A stretch of 64,000 nt of DNA, taken from the NCBI GenBank assembly GCA_019321725.1, contig CM033120.1:15902278-15966277 (forward strand), written 5' to 3'. This DNA comes from Paulownia fortunei. Taxonomy: Eukaryota > Streptophyta > Magnoliopsida > Lamiales > Paulowniaceae. Shown here in pieces: positions 1 through 20,381 of this stretch (positions are counted from its first letter, which is position 1; each line of letters starts with the position of its first letter). The translations under genes were made by a program, and so were the position numbers. The notes under the pieces are model-generated. The model was not told where the DNA came from and made no database searches. It was given only the letters and a program-made list of their open reading frames with translations.

Positions 1-733
1 TTTTCACAGTGATTTGGCTGTCTCCATTTCTATTGTATAGTACAACATTTTAAAAATCAAATACAATCTAATAGACTCGACCGATCTAATTGCAAACAAT
101 GTTTGATTTGATTGAAGTAAAAAATTGAAAATGCAGTTAAATTGAATTGAAAACTTATCAAAATTATTCATTTTTTTTAAATTAACTTGATATTTAATTA
201 TCTATATTTGAATATTTGAATTTTAACTTTGTTACATATATTTTTTAATTAATTAATTATTTATTTTTATTTTATACATAATAATCAGTATATTATATTA
301 TTATTTTATATAATATAATAAAAAAATATATTAATTTCTATCAATTATAAAATTAATTTAATTATAAAAATATGTTATAATACCATAATAACTCGATTTG
401 GTTCCAATGTGTATGTTCCCTAAATTTGCGTCAAATAAAAAACCAAATTTATAAAAATACAAAAAGAAGAAAGATGGAGAATATTCTAGAATTCTGGATG
501 ACGGGATATCAAGTTATACGTGTGAGGATCAAGAAAATCAATAGACCAATCTTTACCTCACATTACAAACGGTGTTAGTTCATGGGTACAAAACAGGCAA
601 AAGCCCACAATACCCCCAGAACCTAACAAGAACCAATGAAACGTGCATTTTGACTCAGAATAGTCACCAGTCCCCAGTTTCGGTTCCCTGCAGCTTTGGA
701 AAAAACTCTTCTTTGTAAACAACCTCAACAAAA
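1..733. other. Intergenic, fibrillin promoter and 5' leader
   Basis: AT-rich DNA, especially 160-400, with no supported coding frame. From about 400 the composition becomes more balanced, as expected for a proximal promoter and leader. The first ATG that opens the fibrillin frame is at 734. No repeat or RNA gene was recognised. Confidence 0.6.
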
Positions 734-2716
734 ATGTCTTCAGTCGCTTCTACCTCAGCAAAAATGGCTTCAATCGCTTCAATCAATAAGTTCCCTTGTA
801 AAACCTTTCCGAATTCGTCTCAAAACTCAAAGTCTATCCCGAATACTTCCCTTTCTCCCGTTAATCGGATCAATTTTTCGTCCCTTTCTATCACGAAGTC
901 TACGAAGCTGAAGCAGAATTTCACTGTGCGGGCGGTGAGCGATGATGAGTGGGGCCCTGATAATGAGCCTTCAGCTCCAGGAGTGGCGGTTCTGGAGGAG
1001 AAGCCGTCGGAAATCGATATATTGAAGAAACAATTGGTGGACTCTTTCTATGGAACAAACAGGGGATTGAGTGCCTCCAGTGAAACCAGGGCGGAGATTG
1101 TGGAGCTCATCACACAGCTCGAGGCTAAAAACCCGACTCCGGCTCCAACTGAGGCTTTGACCCTACTCAATGGAAAATGGATTCTTGCGTAAGTTCCGCT
1201 TGGAGAGTGATACTTTTTGTTTCTTCAAATTGTTTCTTAGTATGTTTTACTTAGATGCAAATTTAATCTGTGCGAATATATGGAGCATAGTTTATAACTT
1301 TTTGTTTGGATTTTAATTGTTTCGTGAATCACATGATTAGTGGATCACTTGTTCCTATTGTGTAGAAGCCAGTTTGCAGTTGTCATTTGTGCAGTATTTG
1401 TATGATTGGCTGTGCCCACTTTTCGCATAGATTATGTATCTGGCTATCTAGTATTTACTTCTTTTTATTTGCTGAAATATGTTAATATAATCTCTCACAC
1501 GAAAATTGACCCCAAGTTAAGTAGTATTTTTGAGGAGCTGGAACTAGCTCCATCACTATCTTCTGATGCTTTGCAGTATAGATTGCTTCTGATGTTTACA
1601 ACAAACGGAACGTAAACTAGGTGAACCGTAAATTATGTATAATACAATTGCTATCAGTCAATAATCACTCTGCTCATCGAAGAATTTGATATCTCAGTCT
1701 ACCAACTAAGTCTATCACTAGCATTCAGTACTTCTTGGAAGTACAAGTTTGTATGAGTAGTTAGAGTTGCATTTAAGTCTATGACATGCAAATTGGAGGG
1801 AAAATATGGCATGTGGAAATTGGGAGTCTTCCAAGCTCTATTGTGATTCTGTGAATGCTATGCTTTTGGGTCCTGAGCAGAAATGTGACAGAAACCATGC
1901 TTATGTCACAATCTCAAAGCATGATTGCAGCTAGTGATTCTTCATTTGTTTTTCAATTGAGCACTGCAGGTACACAACATTTGTGGGTTTGTTTCCTTTG
2001 TTATCAAGGGGTGCAGCTCTGCCACTGGTGAAACTTGAAGAGATATCGCAGACCATTGACTCAGAAAATTTCACAGTCCAGAACTCAGTCCTGTTTTCTG
2101 GACCATTGGCAACCACTTCAATTACTACCAATGCCAAATTTGAAGTTCGAAGTCCCAAGCGTGTGCAGGTTTTTCCTTTTACTTGTATTATTATTTCTTT
2201 CTCGAAAATCCTTTGTTGTCTATAGCTTCATTTGTTAATCTTACAATGAAAACTTAATCTATTGTTTGGTCATGGAAAGGGAAACTTGTTTCTTTTTCAT
2301 GAGGTTTCGAGGGACTGTGTGATAAACTTTTTGAATTTTTTGATCATTGCCTGTGATCATATATTGCTGTATTTCTGATTTCTCTTAATGCTGAGTTGCA
2401 GATTAAGTTTGAAGAAGGCGTCATTGGGACACCCCAGTTGACAGATTCCATTGTATTGCCAGAAAATGTGGAATTTCTGGGACAAAAAATTGATCTCACA
2501 CCCTTCAAAGGGTTACTCACCTCTGTACAGGACACAGCTTCCTCTGTCGCCAAGACCATTTCTAGCCAACCACCATTGAAGTTTTCCATCTCCAATAGTA
2601 ATGCGGAGTCATGGCTGCTAACAACATACCTCGACGATGAACTCCGAATTTCAAGAGGAGATGGAGGCAGTATATTTGTGCTCATCAAGGAAGGCAGCCC
2701 CCTTTTGACACCTTAG
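734..2716 (+). CDS. FBN1: Fibrillin / plastid-lipid-associated protein (FBN1 type), chloroplast
   Basis: Three exons: 734-1188, 1970-2168 and 2402-2716, joining in frame to 322 residues, close to the roughly 320 of Arabidopsis fibrillin 1. Introns have GT-AG borders. Residues 1 to about 66 are rich in Ser, Thr, Asn and Lys with almost no acid, a plastid transit peptide; VRA/VSDDEW is a plausible cleavage point. The mature part starts with an acidic stretch and then the PAP/fibrillin domain (about 92-315), including [19 protein letters not shown] and a C-terminal [20 protein letters not shown] segment typical of the family. Fibrillins are lipocalin-like proteins that coat plastoglobules and chromoplast fibrils, bind lipids and carotenoids, and respond to light and oxidative stress. 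The start is the first ATG in the frame; a second in-frame Met lies ten codons later. A poly(A) signal-like AATAAA is at 2786-2791. Assignment to subgroup 1 is from memory of homologues. Confidence 0.93.
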
Positions 2717-3727
2717 ACATATACTGATTTTCAACAACTGTCTGTTATTTTCACTCCTTTGTTTGGGGCTTGTGAAATTGCATGTAATAAATAATTATGG
2801 GTGATTGACAAGAAATCGAATTAGAAACCAAGGAGTTATCTCCCAGTGTATGTATAGTTCGAATATATCCTATAAATTTGAAAATATTCGATCCATAATG
2901 GGCTAGTTCGTCTTTTCAATCAATTGACTATTCATGTTTTTTCAGCTAACAATTTCTTACTATCCTGGAACCCCACCAAAAAGAAGCATATAGTATTTAA
3001 TGAATGGCTCGTATATGATACTTTCAATATTTAATTACAGCTGCAATGGTTTAATTAGATATCAGACATCCATCTTCTCCATGGATTATGGCCAGTTGGA
3101 AATATGTTGTATTGGGCATAAAGCTTACCTGGTCATGACTTTGGTACGCGGTTCTTTCTGCAAGAAAGACAAGGGAAGGAAAGGGGTCCTTTGTAGTAGC
3201 CCTGAAAGGCTCATTTTTCAGCACCACCTCACTTGGTTTGTGACCAGCTTCAAATTTCAAGGAGTGCCGGTGAATTGTTCCCATCACACTTCAGACAAAT
3301 TCCGATTATTATTTTCCTCAAGTCATCTATACTTGAGGGCTGAGTGACCTAGGTACTATAACATGGTCGTCTTCGAAAATTTACATTGAATTAGATTTAA
3401 AGGGGTACAGCAGTATCGCCATGAGATGGAACTCTTAAACAGGATATGCAAATTGTTCTTGTTCAATAATCTTTGTTTTCACCTGCCAATCTTTCCTACT
3501 GTTGATCTCAGTTAGTACACAGGTCATGGTACTTACCTTATTTTTCCCGAGGGGAGATCTTTTGTTATGCAAATATGTGAAGCTCATCTTACAGGTGGTT
3601 TCCAATACAAGACATTACCAAAAAAAATTCTTACAGGTGGTTTCTCTTTTTATGCAATTACTAGTTTAACCGTTTGCAGTATGTCAAGAAGCAAGAATAT
3701 ATAACTGGAATAAGAATCATTCCCTCA
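2717..3727. other. Intergenic between convergent fibrillin and OFP genes
   Basis: Holds the 3' untranslated regions of two convergent genes. Frames of 78 to 115 codons overlap on both strands around 3000-3347, but none resembles a family and they oppose each other. An exact 15-base direct repeat (at 3588-3602 and 3630-3644) is the only structure seen. Confidence 0.5.
2786..2791 (+). terminator. Polyadenylation-signal-like AATAAA of the fibrillin gene
   Basis: Canonical AATAAA 70 bases after the fibrillin stop codon, followed by AT-rich sequence. The position suits a near-upstream element. Plant signals are degenerate, so this is a plausible rather than proven end. Confidence 0.4.
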
Positions 3728-4207
3728 TCAATGTCGTTTACAATATAGAAACAAATCAGTACAAACATCATGGAATACCTCAAGTATAATGCCTCGAAAC
3801 TCCTCTGAATTCATCGTCAGATAATAATTCAAGAGGCGCCGCAAATCCTTAGCCTCATGAATCCTGTTTGCCAATATCATCTGCTCCATGGACTCTCTAA
3901 AATCCTCTCTGGGATCATAAGAAGACTTCTCCATAGCCACCATCACAACAAACCTGGTGTCTTCACGTCTCGACCGTCTAATCCTCTCTTCATTCCTTGC
4001 TTCCCGTCTTTCTCTGATCATTTGATCCAGCCTTTCTTGTACCATGGCGTGTGCGATGCTGGAAATAGTATGAAATCTATCTGAACTATTCGAGCTTTCT
4101 GCTTCTTCCGAGGAAGACACACTAAGCCTACAACTACAGCACAATGCCTTGCATCCTCTACTTTGAAGCTTCTTCTGCTTCTTGATCACTTCTCTGGATC
4201 TTTGCAT
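3728..4207 (-). CDS. OVATE family protein (transcriptional repressor), short form
   Basis: Intronless 159-residue frame. The C-terminal OVATE domain (DUF623, about residues 86-154) is clear: [20 protein letters not shown], then [24 protein letters not shown] and a closing [13 protein letters not shown]. The N-terminal half is basic, with an Arg/Glu-rich segment (59-85) that could serve as a nuclear signal and a Cys-rich patch (20-26). OFPs are plant-specific repressors that bind TALE homeodomain proteins (KNOX and BELL) and shape fruit, ovule and vascular tissue. The domain is complete although the protein is shorter than many OFPs. In position (between fibrillin and PFP-beta) it matches what I recall as the OFP9 locus of Arabidopsis; that orthology is an inference. 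Confidence 0.9.
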   Translation of the reverse strand: MQRSREVIKKQKKLQSRGCKALCCSCRLSVSSSEEAESSNSSDRFHTISSIAHAMVQERLDQMIRERREARNEERIRRSRREDTRFVVMVAMEKSSYDPREDFRESMEQMILANRIHEAKDLRRLLNYYLTMNSEEFRGIILEVFHDVCTDLFLYCKRH

Positions 4208-6861
4208 TCTTACACATTTGAACCAGAATGTGAGCTCTCAAAAAAATTCATTTATGCAATTAGGCAGTGGGCTCGGGGCTAATCATGATTATGTCCTGAG
4301 ATTAAAGTGTGTGAAATGTGTCCAAAAGTTGCGGCCTGACTGGATTAGGAAGATTTGAACTGATATGGAGGGAACATTTGATTTGTTTATTAAGGTAATG
4401 ATGGTCATGATGTTACATAGATCTGCCTTTAGTTTCTTTTTATATAGGACATGTATTAGCCATTGGGTGGCATGCTTTTCTAATCGTGGTTCAAGTTTAA
4501 AGAACATATGTTCAATTATGCTGAAGTAAAGGATTAAGTACTTCTTGGTGCCAAAGTGAAAAAAACAATAAAAAAATCTTCACAATGAAGCAATGCAATT
4601 TTTGTTTAATGACACTATCCAATCCTTTAATTACCCTAAACATTTTTTTTTTTGAAAAAAAAAAAACCCTTTTGTAGATTTTATTATTGATGGAGCAAAC
4701 TAGGAGCAAAATAATTGCAAATGAACAATAATAATAGGGTTAGACAACATGTGAGACAAGATCTTTTATTATAAATTATATTATATTTTTTATTTTATTT
4801 TATTGTATTAATTGTTGTGTAACGTAAATAAAATTTTACACATAATGAATATGTAATAGAATTTGCAATATAAAATTATTTGTGAAAACAGTCAAATTGT
4901 GATTCGAATTAGAAAACACTTAATCACGTGTAGTGACTCATAAAATGAAGGTTGGTCTACTCTTTGGGGACAAAAGCATGTTATTATGCTTGTCTTATGC
5001 CTTTTAAAGGTATGGAATTATTTCTCAGCTGATAGTTATACACAACTATAAGGAAAAACAAAGAATATTACTCGTACAAGTGGAGAAAATCTAGGGTTCC
5101 AGATTCTGTATGCACTTTACAGGATAAAGAAGATGAAGGAAGTAGGTGTTTTGTCATGTGATATTTATTGACGCATGCCTAATAACTCAGTTTGATAGGC
5201 ACATTATAAAGACTGTTCACTCATTCTTTCAACATATGATTGTATTATTTCTTGGTACCAAGTTGTCAACCAAGTAAGCTGGTTCATGTGGTCGAAATGA
5301 TGGCATGGTAAAGCTTTATATGAAGTTGGATATAACCCCAACTAATAATTATTTTATTATTACTAGAAAGTACACATTCTTAGTGGTGAAGAGGGACTAG
5401 TAAAGGCTGCTGCTGAGCCTGAGAATCACTCTACATATTTCGGTTAACTATTTTAATTTATATTTTATTTAATATATATATATATATATATGATTCATAA
5501 TTAAGTATTTCTTTTAAAAAATATTTATTTAAGATGTAAAATAAAAGATATAATATCAATTTACAGTATACTCTAAATATTTGAAATGGTGAAATTTTGG
5601 CTATAGGACTTTTCTAATCAATGTTTCTTTCTTTCTTTTTATTTTTCCAATTTTTGGTTAAAAGATATTTGATTACGATGAATGTTAGAAAAAGTTTAAT
5701 TGTTGAAGTGAATCCGTTTCTTTTGTTGGTAATTTGATCAAAAGATTGATGGCAACTTATGAGTCAGAGAAGCTTTGATTTAATTTCAACTTATAGTGAC
5801 CATACTGTAGATCCGTCAAGTTGGCCTTCAGTTTTATAACATGTTTGGTTGAGTTTATAAATTTTTTATAATATTTTATAAATTATTTAAGAAGTTATAA
5901 GATCTTCAAAAATAATTTATAATTATTTTTTTAAAAAAATTTATAAGATAAAAAAAATTGTTTGAAAGTTTATAAACTCCAAAAAAGAAGTATCTCCACC
6001 TTAACTTATTTTCAAAATAAAATTTAATTTTAATAAATTTTTTTAATTTTGATAATTTTAATTTCAAAATTATTAATACTAATATTTTAAAAGCTCCATC
6101 AAATTATTTTATCCAAATACTCCAATAACTTATTTTTAAAATAAAATATTATATATTATAAATTCTAAAAATATTTTATAAGATGGAGGTACTTATAAAT
6201 TTTTTTAAATAAGCTTACCCAAACACTCTCTTAATCATATCAGACTCCATTTAAATATTTGTCACAGTGTGAACTTAAAGGTCAAGTTCTCCAATTTTCT
6301 ATTATTTTTAATTTTTCAATATATTTTTTTGAGATATATAATAATTCTTAACAAAAAAGAAATGTATATCAATTGAACTACCAAACTCTAGGATAGAAGT
6401 AGTACTTGTGTTTGAGCCAAGATCTAGTTACCCATAAAGCTGAAGTTAGAACCACAAAATCTTATTTATGGGCTTAGGCCCAAATATATTGATGACATAG
6501 GCCCGCCTCAACCAATGATTTTTTCTTTTCTTTTATTTTATTTTCTTTTCTTTTCTTTGTTGGATTACGAATCGGTAAGCGTTAAAACAAAAACCCTAAT
6601 TTCCCAAAAATTAAATTGCACATCCCTTATTAAACCTCAATCACGTGCAGCATGCGTGCACCTATTTCGTTAAATTACTTAAACACCCTTTACTTACAAC
6701 TACCCTTTTGCCGGATCTTCCGAGGACACTGTTACCCTCGTCACTCGACACATGAACTAGAAGAGAAAAGAGACAGACAAACAGCTAAAATAAAGGCTCT
6801 CCCCGAAAGATCTGAGGTTTGCTCACTCCCAAGTATAGTGTGTAAGAACGACGAATTTCCG
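4208..6861. other. Intergenic between divergent OFP and PFP-beta genes
   Basis: AT-rich spacer of 2.65 kb with the upstream regions of two head-to-head genes. It contains a TA microsatellite near 5477-5491 and a MITE-like element (5841-6226, listed separately). Near 6470-6510 are GGCCCA-type motifs resembling site II promoter elements, near 6590 a telo-box-like AAACCCTAA, and at 6643 a CACGTG G-box core. Frames on the minus strand at 4289-4709 look random. Confidence 0.55.
5841..6226. mobile_element. MITE-like element upstream of PFP-beta
   Basis: About 386 bases of very AT-rich sequence whose ends mirror each other. The left end reads TGTTTGGTTGAGTTTATAAA and the right end, on the other strand, reads GTGTTTGGGTAAGCTTATTT. 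There is no coding capacity. An obvious target-site duplication was not seen. TTTGG-ended inverted repeats of this size are usual for non-autonomous DNA transposons in plants. Confidence 0.45.
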
Positions 6862-13570
<6,709 letters not shown>

Positions 13571-16500
13571 ATGTGAGTGCATTGTTCTTCTTTGTGGCAA
13601 TATCTCCAAATTGTTCAATTTGTGACCTTTGGGATCATTTGAAGACCATACTTCTCCCTTTCCCTTCTTCTCTTTTTTCTCTCTTCCGAGGGTTAGTTTA
13701 TTTAGAATGTGAGGTATGTTTCCGACCATTTGATTAGATTAGTACATGAAACAATCTCATTGTCAAACATTTAATGCAAAAATCAAAACTTGATTCTCGA
13801 GCTTAATTATGCTTTCATTTTCCTCCTCTTTATTTGGTGAGAAACATAACCCTACACTTGAATGGATTATCAACTGCACTAAAACCTGATATCCCTACAC
13901 GTGTCCCAATGTTTCAATATATGCTACGATATATTTGATGTTTCCCTTGGAACCACATAAAATATGGAAAGAAACCGGACAAATATTTTATTGGTCCCCA
14001 AATCTTGCCCCTATATTCTATTAGTACATCGGAAAATCCTAGATACCCCACCACTTCACAGCAAAGTTGTCTTATGCTCATTACCAGTAAGAATGAAACA
14101 AAGAAGTGTAATAGTTGAGAATGTGTTGTATGCACCATGGCCATACACTTTACATGGTGGAGTACGTTCTGACTGAAATTCGTTTCTGATTGAACCCATT
14201 ATCCGAAGATGAAACAGACAGCTGATCCCAATCCTACATAGCTCTAGGACTTTGGGGCTTTGGATTTTGATGACAGTTTTGTGGGCATTATCTTTGATAT
14301 TATAAGGGAAAATAGCATTATTAACCATTAAGTTAGTCTAATCCTTTTTGTTCCATGTTATGCGGTTGTGTGTAAATCAGGCTCAATGGTTCTGAGCTTC
14401 CCAAGAATTTTCGGTTATGTTTGCTGTTATTTTCCCAAAACTATGTTTGGTGAACAAGATTTTGTGAATTATTACTTAAACCATTATTGTTAAGGGATCT
14501 GATGTAGGATTTCAAAAAATAAAATCAAACGCATTTTTAATACTTTTGGAAAATAAAATGTATTACATAGTTATTTTTCAATTTGTTATCCAAATATATT
14601 TTGTTATTCACATATCTCCCAAATCTCAGAACTGAATTATATTTCCATAAAAGTTCTCTCTCAAAATAAAGGAAATAATACCAAATATAGCCTTCACATC
14701 TTAACCTTGTATTCTAGATTAGTCCCTTCACATGGCATACTTTTGGGTACGTGTAGGTTACACGCTTGGTAAGTAGAGTGCCAAATCCTCATTTTTACTG
14801 TTTTGCAAATGCTGTCCGTTGCAGTTAGTCCTTGGCGAATACACTGAATTGAGTGAAGATTAATCGCAAAACTAAATAGACCAATTGAATGTATGAATTG
14901 CTTTCATAAAAAGACCAATAAACTCTGTACATGATCAACACCAAAATGCAAACCACTCATTCAATCCAAAAAGAGTTTAGAATTCAGGCATCCAAGCTCC
15001 TGATTTTTGTTTTTTTCCAGTCCATTTAAAAAGAAAAAAAAAAAAAGGTGTATAGGATTGTAGATGTACCATGAGGGCATGCAACATTTACTCTACAAGT
15101 ATTTTATTTTTAATAAAATAATATAATTGATCTTCATACGTACACTTATGGTATTACAAATCCTTCACTCAAATAGTGTACACTGAATTTATATCTCATA
15201 ATATATTTATACACAATCACACAAACATGCTAGTTCTCATCCATACACACAATGCAATCTTGTAAATATTATATTAGGTAGTGTGCATTAGGTGCGCGTG
15301 CTCAACATATATTTATATCATATATTTACACACAATCATACATAAATAAGTATGTATGAATTGTGTGGTGAGATGTACATCTGAATGCACTATTAAATGT
15401 AATATCTCTTAAAATACTAAATACATGATAATTATACGTAGATTTTATTATTTACCAAAATTACAGTTTAGTTATGAATCTACACCAAAATTTTCCCAAG
15501 ATAGAGGTTTATGAAATGCCACTTATCTGAGTATTATTTAGTGGAATTGTGAGCTGATGTTAATAATTCATTTATAATACAGTTATATACATATGGAACC
15601 CTATTTGGTAGCACTAAAACAAGTGGAGGCACGACAACAAGTGAAAATGTAAAAGATCAAATATTTATTGGTTTAAGATTATGGTTTAGTAATTGCATTT
15701 AAGATCCTGTTGGAGACCAATTTTTGGAATAATCCACATACCAACAAGCAATTAAAAACATATATAGGTTTGTGAATCTATAATCCTTTTCTTGTTGGTT
15801 TTGGAATAAGCTTCTGCATAGATTTAAAATTCATTAGGACTCTAAATTTTCAATTATCTTTATGAAAAATATGATGAAATTAAGTTCGAAAAAAAAAGGC
15901 CCTTAATTTCATTAAAGCACTGGCTCATTGGTACATAATAATTTGTGATTTAATGCATCTAAGGCAACATATAACTACCTCCATCAATAAATGTCTGACC
16001 TATTTCACGGCACTGAAAGAGAATTTAATGAATAGGGATCTCATTATTTTTCATCGAACTATAATAGTAATTGAGATAAAGGAGCAATATTATTCGCAAT
16101 CATTCGGAGTATAATTATTGAGATAATAAGGGGGTAATAATATAAGAATTCTGCAATTTTACTTTTTGCATGTGAAGGGCGAAAGTCAATTGGATGCGCA
16201 TAATAAATGGTTAGGTGTGCATCACATCGTAACAACCCAAGAGCTTTGGAAATAACAAATGGTTATAAAAGTCACTTTTTTTGTGATTTGAACTCATATC
16301 CTCCAAAAAAAGAGGAAGATTATTGTTATAATTGCTTTAGTCAAACTTTATTAATTATATAATAAATATAACAATATTTATTTATAATTGATTTCATTTT
16401 CATTGGATAAATATAATTTACTTGAATTTAAGTAAACTTTATTTGGGTGGGAATTTTTTAAGAACAAGAAGACTTTGTTTCCAAAGTTTTAATTGCCATC

Positions 16501-17217
16501 TTATAGTCAAGTCTCAAAATTATAAAAATAGAAATTTTGAAAATTTTATGGGACGTGTGAATATCTATCTCAATTTATGTTAATCTAATTATTATTATAT
16601 TAATTCTTTGATGTAATGATTTAATTAATTGATTGACTGAAAAGACGACCCTGCTTTAAATTGGCCACATCATTGCCCAATTGCCTCGACATCATCATAA
16701 AAAATATATAAGCCAATTGAAATTCTAGGCCATATGCAATTATTTTCCACAATCATTCCTATCTATATACTATTTTACTAATTGAAGATGTCTTGATTGG
16801 TGTTCTTTCACAAATTTGGTCGATCATACGATTGCCTTTCACATATTGACATGTATCCCATTATTCTTTTTTTTAACTAATCATGTTGTCTTTTTTAAGT
16901 ATTTAAAATATGGTTACAAAATAAATTAAAATAAGCCACAAAATTTATACCTTCAAATTAATATAAAACTTATTTAATTTTACTAACTGGGATGATTGTA
17001 GACTTGACGAGTGTTTTTCTTTAATCATAAGGGTTAGGAAAAGCATCGGTTCTCTATCGCACTTATGGATAGGCCCCAATAATTACATCATTAAAGGTTG
17101 ATTTCACAGTGCATGATCCTATAATCAAATCTTTAGGAATCTCATGTTTCATGAATTGCTAAAGCCACGTATACTCCTGGCCAAATCCATTCATTTTAGG
17201 GTTATATGCATCAGCAG

Positions 17218-17290
17218 CTCCCCCCCTACACCCACCCACCAACCCCCCACCCCACCCCACCCACCCACCCAAAAACACACACACAAGCAC
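17218..17290. repeat. C-rich low-complexity tract
   Basis: About 60 bases built from CCCC/CCCA blocks, followed by a short CA run. Several runs of three or more C sit within 50 bases, so the minus strand meets the sequence rule for a G-quadruplex. It lies in intergenic DNA, 3 kb upstream of the nearest gene. Confidence 0.7.
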
Positions 17291-18728
17291 GCTCCTTTTA
17301 CATAAATCGATTTTTCTGGGATTAGCAGTGATGCGGGTAATAAACGTGCTGAGTCAAAAGAACTAAAATGCTCCTTTTATTTAAGGAAAATCTCGTAACA
17401 AAAACACGATTCGCGTTGATGGGTCAAACCCGATTTGATATCAATCAGCACAAAATTTGAATTTTTATCTATATGACATGCACATTATACTTAGTTAGGA
17501 ATAAGGTACGTATAAAATTAAAATATTATAAATAGGAATGCATTTTAGATATTTTCATTAAATTCCCTCTTTATTTCCTTCGATCATATTGGTTCTCAGT
17601 ACAAACTTAAATATCGAATAATTATAAATGAGAGTGGTTTCAACAAATCTAATGATCATTTGGCATCTAAGTGACCAAAATACAGGATCAGTTGGAGCAT
17701 ATGAAGACCATAGCAGGAGGTCAGATACTAAGATCCAATTCGTCCAGTGTCCGATTAAACAGAAAAGGTACGGCAAAAACTAGGAATGGAATTTGAAGAG
17801 ACAATAATTAGAAGTTAATGACATTATATTTATGTTAAATAAAAATATCAGATTTTTGAAGATTTTTTCTTTTTCTTTTTAATTCGTGGGGAAGAAGGAG
17901 AAAGTTGGGCCTCAATACTTTGGAAAAGCAAAGTTTAAAGTTCTAGCAGTTTGTATCTCCTGCTTGTCATAATCGATAAATATATTTCCACATTGCAATC
18001 ACAGTAGGATTTATCGAATTTTTTGTGTCACGTAGACTTTTTTGTGGCTAAGGTTGGGGCAGCAAAAAATTCGTAATCATAAAATTTAACTTCAAATTTT
18101 ATTAAAAGTGTGGAGATTTGATATTATTTATTTTTTATTAACTTTGTAAGTGAAGTCTGTTATATAATCGTCGTAATTTAAATTGATATCATAATGTGTT
18201 TGATAATTTCAATTAATCTTTTAAAAAAAAAAATCAAATAAAACCAAAATTCACTCTATTTTGAATATTTTATATGTGTAATCTTAATTAAAAAAAAATG
18301 AATTTCTATATGCTATTAAAACAATAGAACAACTAATACATGTATACAAGCAATTAAAACCATTTTTCTTTTTTTTGGTCTTAAAGAAAAAAAAAATGAA
18401 TTATTGGTGGCAAGCCGGCGCAAGCTCTATACGTTAGACGGAAGACAACAGCACATATGCAGTACTGATTAATTACTAACTATTATTTAATCACTTTCAT
18501 ATCTCAATAAACATAGTACGGATTAGTATTCTAACATTTTAGTACCAATTAATCACTTTCATACTTCTCAATAATGCAACAATTATTACATCAAGACAAA
18601 TTATTCATAACAATAAATAATAGAGCTTAAATAATTGACACTTTGGGTGAAAATCTCAAATTAAATTATCGATCAATTGACAATAACTGCTTCTAACTAA
18701 TTATACCTTACTTTTATTTAGGTAAACT

Positions 18729-19140
18729 AGAGGGCAATAAAATGAGCTTTGAGGGCAGATTTAAACGAGTCTTGGTCTTGAGAGCGGGTTTGTCAAAATC
18801 GAAAATCTATTATATTAAGATTTTTAAGGATTTGAATCCGTCATTTTCAAATTAAACCCGTTATACTCATTAGATGTGCTTTATAATTTTAAAAATATAA
18901 AAAAAAAATTTTTAAAAAAATAACATACTAAAATATTCTAAAAAATATTTTTTTTCAAAAATAATATTATATAATATATATAAATTAAAATAAAAATAAA
19001 TAAAATTTTAATGGAGCAGACCGTGTTTAAAAATAAAAAACTAAGACCCTTCTTAAAATTATTTACAAATTTTAAAACTCATCCCATATTAAGCGGATTC
19101 AAAGCATGTCTAAGTTTGGATATGCCCAGTTGCAATTCCT
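18729..19140. mobile_element. Decayed non-autonomous element (putative)
   Basis: Left edge AGGGCAATAAAATGAGC; the right edge read on the other strand is AGGAATTGCAACTGGGCA. These are weakly similar inverted ends about 410 bases apart. The interior has GGGTTT/AAACCC-type words in both orientations and no coding capacity. No clear target duplication was found, so the call rests on edge similarity and the repeat-like interior. Confidence 0.3.
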
Positions 19141-20346
19141 AAACATAAATGTCATTTTAACTTATAAAATGTGTACGAGATATAATTTGATATTTTATAT
19201 TGAATTAAATTTTTGAAAAATTAATAATTTACAAAAAGCTAATGAAGCAATATGGCACGTGACAGTTCCTATCAGAAAAGGGCCCTGTCTGGTTGTTGGG
19301 GCCGTGATGCATTAATATGTTAGAAAAATATGAATATATAACATTTTAATGTTTAGCTTAGGAACAAACAGTACTAAACAAATATCACTCTCAAAATTAC
19401 TCCAATTTGATTCTGTTCTGTTTGGATTCTACTCAGCCCCCACCAGCTTTCTCTTAAAGAGATTAGCATATATACTCTGTATGAACAGCCCCACTTATCT
19501 ACCCACTTATTTTCCCAAACGGGCCCTGGTAAAGCTGTCGTTTTGGACATGCTTATTTATCGTATGATGTTCTCTTTTATCTAATGTATAACTACTTTTG
19601 TTGCTGGACTAACACTTTACGAACTAGGAAGTATATTGTATATAGCATCAATTTAGGAAGTATTTTGATGGAGGGGACGTTCTTATTTACCCATCATAAA
19701 TTAGGTCTTATTGACTCGAAAAAATTATTTGAGTTTTTCAAACTCGATTATGACATATTCCGTATAAATTGGTACTACATACTTGTGAGTTACATGATAT
19801 TTAACTGATATTTATCTATTCAAATAGATAAATACTAGTTAATTAAATCAATATTTTGTATTGCATATCATACATACACATAATATGTATCGAATTAATT
19901 TTAAATATATATTTAAAAAAATATTTTATTCTCGTAATATATATATATATATAATATTTAATACAATATATAATATAAAATCACAGTAAAAAATTTAAAT
20001 CGGACAAAACTTGATGCTAGTATAAATGTGTTATGAAATTTCCCATGTCCTTTACACCCTCTAAAATCCAACTTGTTGATCTTCGATTGTTCTTCCTCCT
20101 TTCACTTCGATATTATATAGGATCTTTTATTATATATTTTATTATATATATATTGAAAATGTAATAAAATTTATAATAAAAAAAATAATGTCTGGGATTG
20201 GACTGTTGGTGGTGGTGCCTATCATACCTCAAGTCTCAACAAACCTTATTAGCACGTCCCTTTCACCCTCTTTATTACTCAATGCTCATTCGACTCATCC
20301 CCCCTCTTTCTTTATTGCATGTAGGGTCTCTTTCTATCTCTAAACT

Positions 20347-20381
20347 CAAACCCCCACCCCACCCCACCCCACCCCACCAGC
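20347..20381. repeat. CCCCA tandem tract in the probable leader of the next gene
   Basis: Roughly five tandem CCCCA units about 100 bases upstream of the ATG at 20473. If transcribed, it lies in the 5' untranslated region and the DNA template strand is G-rich. Confidence 0.7.

Noticed and set aside
3000..3347. 115-codon frame between fibrillin and OFP
   Set aside because: It has no family similarity, is opposed by a 78-codon frame on the other strand, and lies in the expected 3' untranslated region of two convergent genes.
14439..14605. Possible TTTGG-ended element after PFP-beta
   Set aside because: The right end matches too few bases to separate it from chance in AT-rich DNA.
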